Below are positions 12,879 to 25,719 of a stretch of DNA of 64,000 nucleotides, piece after piece (within the stretch, counting starts at the first letter, position 1; every line of letters starts with the position of its first letter). The notes under the pieces were generated by a model. It was not told where the DNA came from and made no database searches. It saw nothing but the letters and a program-made list of their open reading frames with translations. A program made the translations under genes and the position numbers. The stretch comes from Acorus gramineus (lineage: Eukaryota; Streptophyta; Magnoliopsida; Acorales; Acoraceae), in NCBI GenBank assembly GCA_030737835.1, contig CM060851.1:7733774-7797773 (forward strand), written 5' to 3'.

Positions 12879-14662
12879 TCACACATTTACTTCTTGTATC
12901 TTGTAATAAATCTCACAGAGGTTTATGTGGCTTGAAGGATTCTCCTTCTGAAGCAGTTCTTGGAGTCCCAACTCAATCTCTCTTGTTCCCCTCATCAAGC
13001 CATGAATGCAGAACCCTAATGCACTTAGCCTCAGAACCATCTCTCTCCCCGAACCCTCCTCGCCTCCTTTGGCTTCAGTTCTCTTTGTTACTTCCCAACC
13101 ATGTTCAAGAAAACCATTCAAAATCCTCTCCATCTCCTCTTCTTCCATCCCCAGAACCTGCCTCCTCTCTTTGCTTGAACCCTTCCCTGAATCAATGTCA
13201 CTTGTTCTTCATTGGCATCCATCATTGACAGTGACTCGATTTTTAGTACCTCTTCCAATCTGGAAACCAAAAGACTGACCTCTTCCACGAACACCTCAAG
13301 ATCTTCACTGATGAATTCCTCATTTTTTTTCACATAAGTCATGAATAGTAGGAACTCTGAAGCCTTTGACAAGGAGTTCAAGGCCTTCTTATAAAAGGCT
13401 CCTGGGAAAGGTAGGAACCAAAAGTTAGGCTCAGCTTCTGCTTCTTCAATGAACTTACAGAGTTGTCCAATGTCCCTGCTCAGCTTCTTCTGCTGCTCTC
13501 TGATCTCTAATGATTGAATCGCTCCAACACACTCGCGAAGGCTCGCGAGACACTTGCGAACTTGGTTCTTTGCCAGCGTAGAAGCTCTGGTGGGACGTGA
13601 GACCAGATCGACCAAAACTGAGCAGAACAACCCGATGAACGTCTCGGAGATCCTCATGATCGTGAACTGTGTCGGGGTGCTGTAGTTCCTCCGCCCGAGC
13701 ACGATCAATGCAGACACCATGGCTGCGGTCGCACCTGCCTGCCCGTACATCCTGCTCTTCCTCAGGAATCCGGTGAAGACGATCTACGGGAGGAGGATGA
13801 GGAACCAAAGCTCCATCAGGTGGTTGGAGATGAGCGAACCGAACACGCCGTAAACGGACCCCAATACGGTGCCTTGCGCCTTGAGGTTCGCCGATTTGAA
13901 AGTTGGTTCTCGGCTCGGGGCGAACCCGGTGGCCACGATGAGCCTGGCCCAGTGCCCGTTGCCTGGGCTGAAGACGGTCCCTAAGAGGACTGCGAGGCCT
14001 AGTGAGAGGGCGCACCGGACCGCCTCAGTGAGCTGGGGTTTATCGAACCAATGATTGTTGTCCGCTGGTTTTTGTTTTGTCGGGCCGACGGGGGTGGTGT
14101 TGTCGTCAGTGGCAGTGGAGGGGGCCACGCGGGTTTCAGGTGTGTGGGCAGAGAGCGAGGTGTATGCGTGTTTGAAGAGGTCCATGCAGAAGAGGAAGAA
14201 TAGAAGGGGGAGGCCTTGGGGACTTGTTGGGAAGTTTAGATGGATGGTTTCGGGGGAGGTCTTGTTTTTTAGTGTGTTTAGGAGGTGATTGAGGTTTTGG
14301 TGGTCTAAGGCTTTGATGGGGAATGAGTGGGTGTTGATGAGAGAGAGCTCCATGCCTTTCAGGGGGGTTTCCAGGGCCTGTAGCCTTTCAGGCAGTGGCC
14401 TGCAATTGGTTGGCATGATTAAAATGATCTTTGGTGTCTCCCACTGAATGCTTGCCTGTTGAGTGTTGTTTACTGTTAGCGTTCGCCCAGCAAAAATATA
14501 TATAAAAAAACTTTTAATTTTTAGGAAGCTGGGTTCTTAAAACCCATTTCTAAATAAATAAATAAAATTTAAGTTGTAGACATTTTTTTTTTACAAAAAG
14601 AAGTTGATATAACCTTATACAAATTTAGTTTTTTTTTTTTTTTTTTTTAGGAAATAAAAATT

Positions 14663-16046
14663 GAGTTAAAGACATCTATGTCCCTACAAACATAGGAAAA
14701 CTCATATTAGTCCCTGCTAAAGTTGGAATAGATGTACGAGTCCCTACAAACGCTAAAAAACCCATATACATCCCTACAATTAACAGAAATTAACCCTAAC
14801 CTAACCTACCTTAGTTAACCCTAACCTATACAATAAAATGACTAATGTATCCCTGACTTTTTCTCTCCCATTGATCTCTCTCATCCGGCCCCCTTTGACC
14901 CTCCATGAGAGTCTAAACAAAAATTATAATTAAAATAGAATAAAAGGGTTGCTGCCGATCCCTCTTCGAATCGCCCACAACAACCACACTGTCATCGTTT
15001 TAGCTTGGCGTCCCGCGGCGTCGTGGATCTGACAGAGAAAGTCCAGTAAGCATTCACAGTTCATCATTGGCGTCCCTTGTTTTTTTTTTTTTTTTTTTTT
15101 TGTGGGATGATGTTTGGTTGAAGATAAATTCATTAGAAGGGATAGTAGAGACTGTGGGGTTTGATATTTCCGTTGAATATGTTTTCGAATGGGTTGTAGC
15201 CTTGCAGGTTGATATTTGGTTGATGGGTTAAAGAAGACATCAATGGCATTGGGTGGTAAATTTAGGAAAGGCTAGGGGCTTTAAAGGGTGTTGCATGGGT
15301 TGTCACGTGGGCATGGTTTAATTGGTTTTTCTATGTGTTTTAATGAAGGTTAGAGGCTCCAAAACAAAATTTCAGAGTGGTTGTGAATCACATGGCTTAT
15401 TTAGGTTGAATGAAAATGGTTTGATGTTTGTCGTATTTTATTTAGTTTGATAATATATTAGTAAAGTAGAATTATTTGAGTCTTTTTTAACTAGTAATGT
15501 TATGGGAATTTTAATAAACTCTTGTCATTTTTTTACTTCCCTACAAACAAAAAGGTAAAAAGAATGCATTCTACCGGTTAAAATATTTATGCTTTTTCTA
15601 TTTTGTTGTGTCTGTTTTTTTATGTTAATTTAATTGAAATTATGTAATTCTTGTGAATTACAGAAGATGAATGATGATACAAAGTATACAATTTAATGTA
15701 AAAGTCTTTCAGGGTAATTTTATCTTTTTCAGGGACTAATTTGTCTTTATGACTGTTTATAGGGACTGTAATATGTATACAATTTAATGTAAAAGTCTTT
15801 CAGGGGTAATTTTATCTTTTTCATGGACTAATTTGTCTTTATGACTGTTTATAGGGACTTCAATGTCTACACAATTATATGTGATGGAATATACTAGGAA
15901 TATTCTGTTAAGTTTGGATGGAAATTTAACTCAGTGATGATAATTAGGTTTTTGTGAGTTATCAAGGATTCATACGTCTGTCCCAACTTTAACAGGGACT
16001 TATATGGGTTTTCCCATGTTTGTAGGGACTTAGATGTCTTTAACCC
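14663..16046. mobile_element. MULE-like foldback element, 9-bp duplication ATAAAAATT
   Basis: 1,384 bp flanked by perfect ATAAAAATT copies (14,654-14,662 and 16,047-16,055). The ends form inverted repeats of about 90 bp (right end read inward: GGGTTAAAGACATCTAAGTC; left end GAGTTAAAGACATCTATGTC). Unit B lacks it and shows the empty site near 38,560, so it inserted after the duplication. Inside are a 93-bp direct duplication (about 15,688-15,862), a more GC-rich block at about 14,950-15,080 that may be a captured fragment, and no transposase. It looks non-autonomous. Confidence 0.8.
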
Positions 16047-16133
16047 ATAAAAATTTAGTTTTAAACCCAACTTTTAGGGAGAAGTTAATATCCAATACAT
16101 TTTCAGACGAGGAATTAGAAGATTATGCGAGGG

Positions 16134-17083
16134 TTTTTTTTTGCATATATACCCCTCTTAAAACCTATTATTGCATAAATACCCTGTAAGTTTCCACTGT
16201 TGCAAAAGTACCTCTGTTATAACGATAAGTCATGCATCGATGCCCCTGAGGTTAGTTACCGTGATATTTGGTTAGGGAAGAGCCGTTAGTCACTGTTTGA
16301 GGCATGTGAAATGTTCAAAATATCCTTTCCCTGCCTAAAAACATGTCCAACCACCATCTCTTTTTCACTCTTTCATTTTTCTCCTATTCTTCTTCTCTAT
16401 TTGATTTTCATTTTTGGCCAAAACGCCCCATGGATTTCAGTAGTTCAGTGACAAATAATCCTAACCCACTCTCAAACTGACATTGTGAATTTTATTATAA
16501 AATATGGACATCAATCAAATAACAAAGCAAGGATAAGAAATTCTATAAATGTTGTCAACGGGGGGTAAATTTTTCTTCTCCTCCAAATTTTTGTTCTTGG
16601 AAGTTTGAAAATGGTGGATCTTTTGAGTTTTTTTCAATATTCGAATTTGATTCTCACATAAACCACATGACTATAATTTTTTTTTGTGTTGAAGACTTTG
16701 AAAGTGATTTTACTGTGATGGATAAGCTTGTCATTTTAGAGCAAACAGTGATGTATAAGATGAAGCGTTTGGAGGATAAAATGAAAACAATGGAGAAGGA
16801 ATTAGTATCTAGGGTTAAGAAACTGACCATGGTGGAGGAGGCAATGATGTATCAGATGAAGTCTTTGGAGGGTAAAATGAAAGCAATGGAGAAGGAAAGT
16901 AATTTTAGTATCTAGGGTTAAAAAACTGACCATAGTTGAGGAGGGGTTTCGAACAGTGAGTAACAAAGGGGTACAGACGCATGATTTATCGTTATAATAG
17001 GGGTTTTTTTAACAACGGTGGAAAGTTGAAGGGTATTTACACAATAACGGGTTTTAAGAGGGGTATATATGCAAAAAAAACCC
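16134..17083. mobile_element. MULE-like foldback element with coiled-coil ORF remnant
   Basis: About 950 bp. Terminal inverted repeats begin GGTTTTTTTTTGCATATATA and extend at least 60 bp. Flanks TTATGCGAG (16,125-16,133) and TTATACAAG (17,084-17,092) are a 9-bp duplication with two changes; the unit B empty site reads TTATACAAG. Inside, plus strand 16,667-16,915 can encode 82 aa of Met/Lys/Glu-rich coiled coil made of a repeated module (VMYKMKRLEDKMKTMEKE, then MMYQMKSLEGKMKAMEKE). No transposase is seen. The family is shared with the insertion at 35,309. Confidence 0.72.
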
Positions 17084-19149
17084 TTATACAAGTGTTCATA
17101 CTTTCTAATGATCAAGTACATGTATATGAGACCATGACGACCTGAACAATATCGTACAGATTCAACCCTAATTCGTTGCAGTTTCTCTTGTTAAAAAGTA
17201 GGTGGTAGAGTGGACATTCAAAAACAGTGTCAAAGAATGAAACCAAAGGGCCCGAGTTAGTGGAGTTCAACTACTCGTATGCAAGTCATTCTCTTGCTAG
17301 AAAGTAGGTGGTAGAGTGGACATTCAAAAACATATGCAAGTCGTGTATATGAATGACAAACTTATATATGGTGGACAAACCACTACAACACTTTGCTTAT
17401 ACTAAAAGGGTTGATATCTAGACGAGACTCACAAGAACTAGCTGATAGAATTGTACACTTGTTTCCTCTTCATGATTAGGAATTGACCCCTAAACCCTTA
17501 AAGGGGGTAGGTGTCCCTCTTAACACCAGACCTAAAGCCTATGGGACCACATTACATGACTTGAAGTTCCCATGCAATAACACAACAAAAATAACGAATT
17601 GTTTGATGTTATGCATGTTAAGTGCAAACTGCAAGACCTATAGTTCTGTATGAAAATATCATGGACATCAAGGTAAACTGTTCTAGTATGATCCAAAGTG
17701 AGGCAAAACTAATCTAAAACAAAAATGTGGAAAATATAGAATGAAATTAAAGCTCGATCTTACTTGCTTGAGTTTTATATGTTGGAGAAGTTTAGCTCCT
17801 TGGCACGATAAGGACCTCGCTTGAGAGATGTAGGCATCAGTGGAATCCTTGTTATCCGCACAAAAGGATTTGACCATCAATCTCGCCTTCTCCGTCATTA
17901 TATTTGTGAACTGCCTCGAATTTTTCCTTATCTACGTAAGATATATCGCAACCAATTTTTAAAAAAACTGAATATCAAGGTTGAACTATTTAATTAGTGT
18001 TACATCTTAATAACCAATCAAGGGATGGTGGTGCACCAACTCAAGGATCAGGGTGTATGTTTTGCAGTGCGAGGGGGATTTCTTTCCAAGGGGCTCTATT
18101 CAGTAGTCCTTTGTATGATTTGTTTTTGTGTTTCAAGAGATTCATTAGACATTTCTTCTACTTGATATTTTCTCGAAGGGATGTTGAATAGACCATGTTT
18201 CTAGTGGTGTTTTTTCTTGTATTTATCTAATTTTTGTATTTTTAATTAAGGCTGAATGCATACCATTATCTTCTTTTTTTTTAAAAAAAAAAACTATCAA
18301 ACGATGACATATGTATGTACTTTTAAATCTCTCATGTCCTTTTAGTATAAGGAAATGGAGTTTGTAAAGCTATGATAGTTTTTCAAAATCACTTTTTGAA
18401 AAGGCTCAAAGATTATAAAAATCTTTGCTTTCTAATCCCACATCCAAATGAAGTTTAATGTTTTTGGTTTTTGTATTTCTAAGATTTATAGATGAGTATT
18501 GAACCATCTCTTAACATGTTGGTAGATGTATCCCCTCTTATTTTGTTATACATGTATTGTTACGGAGAGAAGACACTAGGTTGGTAAAAATCATCTCAAG
18601 TTTTTTATTCTTACATCTTGGATGAAGATAATTTTAGAAATGATCTTATTTTCATATGAATCAAATGCACATGTTTTTTAAACATCTAAAGTTAAATTAG
18701 CTTTTCAAAAAGTAGAAAAAAATATTTAATTACAAACGAAGAATAACATGAGTTTTTTTTTAAAAAAATTTTGTTTTTTTTGAGAAGATTAGATTCAAGG
18801 CAAATAGAACAATTTGATTCTCCAACCCCTCCCACCCGCGCGAACGCGGTCGCGTAAATGATCACGGTCTGTCCGAGCGCCACCCGCTTCGAGACGGGCG
18901 GGTCCGGGACCCGCCCATCGTGACCAGAAACGCAGTCACCGCCACCATCAGCGGCGCCGCCAAAGGCGCCGCGAGCGCGCGCGGCACGGCGCGCTCGATC
19001 AAGAAGAGCCCCAACGCCGCGGGCGGGGTCACCTGCACGACCCCCAAGAGTGCGTCCGCGGCGACGTGTTCATGTTTTTGGAGTTTGGTTTTGGAACTGG
19101 TTTGGGTTTCATGCACGCGCGGCGACGTGTGTTTTGGTGGGTGTAAATA

Positions 19150-22100
19150 AAAAAGTGCTTACAGATAGAAACAAACTAGTCTCCCTGCTGTGCATATAAA
19201 TAAATAAATATTTAAAAAAAAATACTCACAATCAACACTTTAAATTTTTTTAATCCATTTATACGTGATATAATATACCATGTTATGTATAATAAATGAT
19301 ATAATAATTTTTTAATGATGGTTAAATAAATTATCTATAAAATTTAAAATGAAATATATAAGAGACGCTACAACTAAAAAAGAAAATTTAATATATGTAT
19401 AATTTAAATTCTTTAGAATTAAGAGTGCAACTTGAACGCGTTGAACCTGACCCAACCAAAAAATTTTTGGGTGGGTTTGGTTAAGGTGTTAGCGTTTGTG
19501 TTCAACCCGAGTCCGAACTCGAGTAACTCGAACCCAATTTGAATTGGGTTTAGGTTGAGAGTTCATGTAACCCAAATCAACCTGAACCATAAGTTTTCAT
19601 ATCTATGTAAAATTATAATTTTTTAATATGCATGATAAAATTTGAATTGTATAATTTATTTATTTTATAGAATCTTTCATTTAATTTCTATAGTTTCCAT
19701 ATATCTATTTTTAAATAGAATCTTTTACTTTTGTGTGTATGATAAAATGTTCTTCATCTTCATTTTTTTTTTGTCGTGCAAAAAATTAACTCTTCCAAAA
19801 TTTTAATTGTTTAAAATAATACATTTTTAAAGTTAACCAGAATCCAACCCAACCCGTATCAAACCGAACACGAAAAAAACCAAGAAATAAATTATTCCCG
19901 AATTCTTTGAAATTTCATAACTTTTCAAATATAACTTAGATTGCAGTGATCAATAACTCGTTGAAAAGATATTTTCGATATATACTTATGACTTATATTT
20001 TTCCTGAAATTTATTATTTAAAGATGAAAAGTTAGATCTAATGTTGAAACTCATATTTAATTCAAAATTACCTCGTTATTATCTATATTTCATGATTATC
20101 TTAATCTAAATCTAATAAAAAATAATAATAACACAAAATATGATGACGTGGCACAATCAACACCATTCATTCAATATATCTTTAAAAACCTATGATAAGA
20201 TTATGAGACTAAATATTAGTTTTGGATAATAATAGACTTAAAATTTTTTTTATTAAGGGTAAATATTTAAAATTATGTTATACAATTCAAATCATTTTTG
20301 GTTAATAATATAAATAGATAGATGAGAATCAATTATGATCTCTAAAATCAAGGATTACACATATATTTGTTTTTGTTGTGTGCTTTAAAAAAATTGATAT
20401 ATCATATATTCTTAATATTTTGAGTATCCTATAATTAAATATAAATAAAAACATATTTTAAGATATAATATAAAATCATTAAAAAAATATTCCGAAATTA
20501 TAATAAAAATATATTATAAAATGATAATAAGTAAGTTAAAATTAAAAAATAATCCATTATATTATCAGAATTGAATGAGATTTATTGGATATGATGTTAT
20601 GCTATTTAAAATTTATGTATATTCTTAAATGATATGGCATGATCACCACTATTCATTAGATTTGATAAAAATCTCACATTATCCTTTTTTTTTTTCATTC
20701 TTACCCTTAATCCAAAAGATAATGATCATAAAAAATTTAAGGGTAAATTCGGAAATGAAAATATTACAAAGTTGAAAACACTTTCGGTTAGTAATATAGA
20801 TAGAAATGATTATGATTATTTGTTTATGAAAATATTCTGTCTCCTACACATGGTAAAGATTTGAGATTGCTAATTGATTTTGCATATGGGGATTTATCTT
20901 GCATTATCCTTTCAAGACAAACTCCTCCAATCCCTCCCCCGGGTCCAATAAAACCAATTAACTTCAATCTCCTGCACCAATAACATCCAACGATGCATAA
21001 CACGCCATCTCGTCGATCCTGCGAATGTCCTCATCAACCAATCAAATCTCGTTTGGCTCACTATATATACTCACTCCCACCTTTCACATTGACAATCAAA
21101 TCCCTCTCTTGAGATCCTTCTCTTTTTCTCACTCTCTTCGGGTTCTTCGTTTTTTTATTCTCTCTCTCTGACTCTCTTTTCTCCCTCTCTACTCTTTTAA
21201 CTACGTTTATATATATTATAGTTGTCGATTGTTAAGAACAATTTTGGGAAAATATGGTCTTCATGCTTTTCTTGTTACATTTACGTATTTATACTTTCTT
21301 CATATTCGTGCAATATATGAATAGGTAGGGTTTGATATTATGAATAAACATTTTTTTTTGTTTAAATATCTCTGTTAAAATCAGCAATATAAAAATACCC
21401 TTAAAAAACTTTGAATTAGTGCAACTGTACCCTTATAATACATATGAGACTCATTGCATAAATATTTCGCTATAAAAAAAAATTTACTCGAGCTTGGCAA
21501 AGCCTTGTATGAATTTCTAGTCTAACTGATTCGGGAACACTATAATTGGGTCCTTGTAGTGATCAAAAAGTTTTTTAGAAGATTTCAAGACAAACCTGTT
21601 GGGATTTTAATAAAATCCCTAAATCCTAGATCTCATGCAGATCAATGAAGAAAAGTCAATAATATGCGTACCTATCGCTATTGCTTTGAGAATACGATGA
21701 TAAGCCTTCCACCTCTAAGTCACTTTCTCTTTTGCCTTCTTTCACACAATAATGTGATGGGTATGAGAAAGAGAAATTAAGGTTTGGAGTGAGGATCTCA
21801 ACCATTTACATAGACAACCTAAATTCCGTCTTTGCCCATCATAAGGACTGAAATTACAAATGGGTCTTTAATAGGTCTCTACACATAAAAAAAAATTAAA
21901 TCACAACTGAATAGATATAATCAACACCACTCATTTTTTATTTGACAGTCAACAATGCCTAATAATGTGATCTATGTAGGCCCACCTTAAAGAAATTTCT
22001 AATAAAATATCTATTGATGTTGAAGACTGACGAGATTCAGTTGTTATAGGTACTTTGAGATGGTTCTTCCATATCCGAAGATTGGTGGGGAAGGAGTTGA

Positions 22101-22639
22101 GGATATTAAGAGCTCCATCGTGTCTTTTTTATATCGGATAAACAATTTAGTTAACTTTGACATAATAAAAAGTACATTCTTCTCCTCAAAAAGAATTTCA
22201 TCACTAAAGGGGGCAAGCCAGACTTCAAGAGTCGGATCCGTCCGCTCCACTCTCTTCCGATCTGCTGGTGGTTGCCGTTTCCGATGAGCGCTCCTATTTG
22301 GGCAATGAAAACACAAGGAGGTGTAGACCTGTAGAAGATCATTCAGCGTTCAAATCAGTGGCCAAATTAGAGTTTCCGAAAAAAGAATACACACTTTATT
22401 GATCATGGCCCTCACCATGACCCATGTTTGTTTGAGACTTGTTAATGGTGGATAGGGTTCCTTCTTTGGAATGTTTGTCAGCATCAAATTGAGTTATGGA
22501 CACCACTATAATATACTTATATGTATCATGTATTGATGTCAGCATCTCCATGTGATTCTGATATCTAAAACGTCCTTGCTTTCTCTACTACCTAAGTTGA
22601 AACCTTCTCCCCAAAATGAACTCCCCATGTCAGTGTAAA

Positions 22640-22640
<1 letters not shown>
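19150..22640. other. Unit A-specific AT-rich region, no intact gene
   Basis: No counterpart was recognised in unit B. It holds repetitive Pro/Asn-type low-complexity DNA at 19.43-19.88 kb. It also holds two blocks, at about 20.10-20.35 and 20.63-20.81 kb, that each include a GTGGCACAATCA/ATGGCATGATCA-type motif and end in AATATARATAGA. Read on the minus strand these start TCT and resemble plant Helitron ends, but the evidence is weak. An isolated promoter-like stretch lies at 20.89-21.23 kb. A minus-strand open frame at 22,044-22,316 has no recognised family. Confidence 0.45.
20890..21230 (+). promoter_or_regulatory. Orphan promoter-like stretch with TATA box
   Basis: CCAAT-type motifs (ACCAATAACA, ACCAATCAAA), then CACTATATATACTCAC (TATA box, about 21,059-21,074), then about 130 bp of CT-rich sequence like a plant 5' UTR. 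No coding exon follows within 1 kb. It could be a relic of a lost gene, a captured promoter, or the start of a non-coding transcript. Confidence 0.4.
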
Positions 22641-23770
<1,130 letters not shown>

Positions 23771-23929
23771 GTGCAATTTTTCCATACTTATATATAACTG
23801 ATGTGGTTCATCTGTTGTTAATATATTATAATATTAAAATAGATGTATTTAAACAAAAAAAATACTAAAAAAGTAGGACAAGTTTTATTGAAAATACGTT
23901 ACCTACAAAAAAAAAAAAAAAAAAAAGTT

Positions 23930-25409
23930 GGGTTTTTTTAGTTTTAAGTCCCTATAAATGTGTATATTTAGGGATCGATCCCTCATTTTTCATATTTATT
24001 TTTAAGTCCCCCAATTCAACCGTCTATTTGTTTTTTAGTCCATTCGTCAAATGTCAATCCATGCACCGTGGGTTTGTGAAATGTGATTTTATTTTTAAGT
24101 CCCTGTAAACTATGTTATTTGGTGATCAGTCCCTCTTTTCTTCATATTTCATTTTAAGTCCCCAACTTCAACTATTTTTTCTTACAAGTCATTGGACAAA
24201 ATGTCTATATGATTTGGTAAGTTTTTTGATATGTGAAACTGATATACAAAATGTTTGGATAAATATCTAAACCAAAACTACATTTGCATTGTTAAGTGTT
24301 TAGTGACAATTTCAGTGTTATTTAACACTGTATATGCCTACCAAATTCAAGATTGCATTTTTATGGTTTTAGCTGTATAATGAGAATTGATTACATAAGA
24401 AAATTTTGAGGATTTTATCATTATTGAATTTTCATTTAAATGATTTTTTCGTAGTTAAAAATTATGAAATATTAAATTAGATATTCTGAGTGTGTTTAGA
24501 ATTTTAAATTTAAAAATTTAAATACCATTAAAAAATTTGTATGCAGTTAATGTAAAATTTATTTTGCATGGTTCTAAACTTTTATTTATTTAGAGATTAA
24601 TGATTTTAGGGGAATCTAACATATTTATTTGACATTTAAGCTACTATTATTTTAGTTTTTATTTATTTATATTTAAAATATCATTCATGAAGGATCTAAG
24701 AGTTTTAAATATTAAAATACTTACAAAATCATATAGACATTTTCTTCAGGGACTAATTAAATTTTTATTTTTATTTTTAAGTTCTCACAAACTATAGGAT
24801 TTAGTGTTCGATCCCTCATTTCTTCATATTTTGGCTTTAATCCCCAGATTTAAAGGATATGTTCCTTTTTAGTCCCTCCCAAGGACTAAAACGAAAATCA
24901 AATAATTTAGGGGTAGGTCCCTTCCAGATCGGTCATGTCATATAGACCCGAGTCGGACATCAAATTGCTTCGATTTGAATTATCCGGAGGATATCTTATA
25001 TATCAAAAAGACACCACGTAATAGTGCACCTGTAAGTCTTCATCGACGTTGTTTTTTGACCGGAAGACCCAGAGCTAACTATAGGGATTTTGGGTTATGG
25101 ACTAAAAAAAAAAACATATGAGGACTAAAATCAAAATATGAAGAAGTGAGTGACCAATCATTAAATCATATAATTTATGAGGACTTAAAAATAAAAAAAC
25201 CTATAAAAAAATGTTTGAAGTTGGGGACTTAAAAATAAATATGTAGAAGGGAGGGGCTGATCACTAAATAATATAGTTTATAAGGAGTTAAAAATAAAAT
25301 CACATTTCACATATTAACGGTGTATGGATAGACGTTAAAAAAAATATGAAGAAGGGAGAGACTGATCCCTAAATATGTATGTTTAGGAGGACTTAAATCT
25401 AAAAATCCT
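23930..25409. mobile_element. MULE-like foldback element, 9-bp duplication
   Basis: 1,480 bp. Flanks AAAAAAGTT (23,921-23,929) and TAAAAAGTT (25,410-25,418) match at 8 of 9 bases. The ends are long imperfect inverted repeats built of phrases such as TTTAAGTCCCTATAAATG and AGGGATCGATCCCTC. The interior repeats the same phrases in both orientations, with an unrelated AT-rich core. No coding capacity is seen. It is a larger relative of the element at 49,739 and is absent from the matching place in unit B. Confidence 0.7.
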
Positions 25410-25710
25410 TAAAAAGTTTTACCAATACAAAAAGTTTTTAGACAGGTTTTCTTAAAATGTTTTATATTTTAAATTTTGTTATGTGGATATAATAGAACCA
25501 CATCAGCTTAAAAAAAACAATTCAATATTGCTGTCCTTTAAATATGGGGTTTTTAGTGTTTTGAAATTTCATTTGGCTTAAGAGGTCCAAATCCTTGAGA
25601 TGGAACACTATCATGAGGCCCTAACTAAATGGGTCCATTAAAAAATTGAATGAAAAAGAGCAAAATAAATTGTAGCTCTTCAAGTAGCCCAAATAACACT
25701 TGAGGAGCAG

Positions 25711-25719
25711 GGGAGGCGC
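25711..25719. repeat. 9-bp target-site duplication of the MULE, left copy
   Basis: GGGAGGCGC, identical to 32,980-32,988. Removing the MULE and one copy rebuilds the hAT end CAGGGGAGGCGCCACC. Confidence 0.92.

Larger units (their letters stand above)
12879..19116 (-). pseudogene. FUSC-family transporter pseudogene (unit A copy)
   Basis: Broken duplicate of the intact gene at 36,789-41,489. Exon 3 is 12,879-14,455, exon 2 is 17,764-17,931, and an exon 1 remnant lies at about 18,823-19,116. Against the intact copy, exon 3 has a Trp-to-stop change (TAG at 13,784-13,786) and a one-base deletion near 13,205, after which the reading continues in another frame. Exon 1 has lost two internal blocks: most of the N-terminal coding part just after the ATG near 19,073, and its 3' end with the splice donor (about 370 bp, joined at 18,823). 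Intron 2 has grown to 3.3 kb through two transposon insertions. Exon 2 is open and keeps its splice sites. The three independent lesions make a functional product unlikely; transcripts could still exist. Confidence 0.88.

Noticed and set aside
13455-14015. 186-aa Arg-rich frame on the minus strand (and 37,363-37,923)
   Set aside because: Shadow frame of FUSC exon 3, present in both copies because the GC-rich exon lacks stops in that frame.
20100-20810. Helitron
   Set aside because: Only loose TCTATATTA-like ends; no clear 3' hairpin plus CTRR end could be found, so not listed as an element.
22044-22316. 90-aa minus-strand frame as a gene
   Set aside because: No family resemblance, no splice or promoter context, and overlapping frames on both strands.
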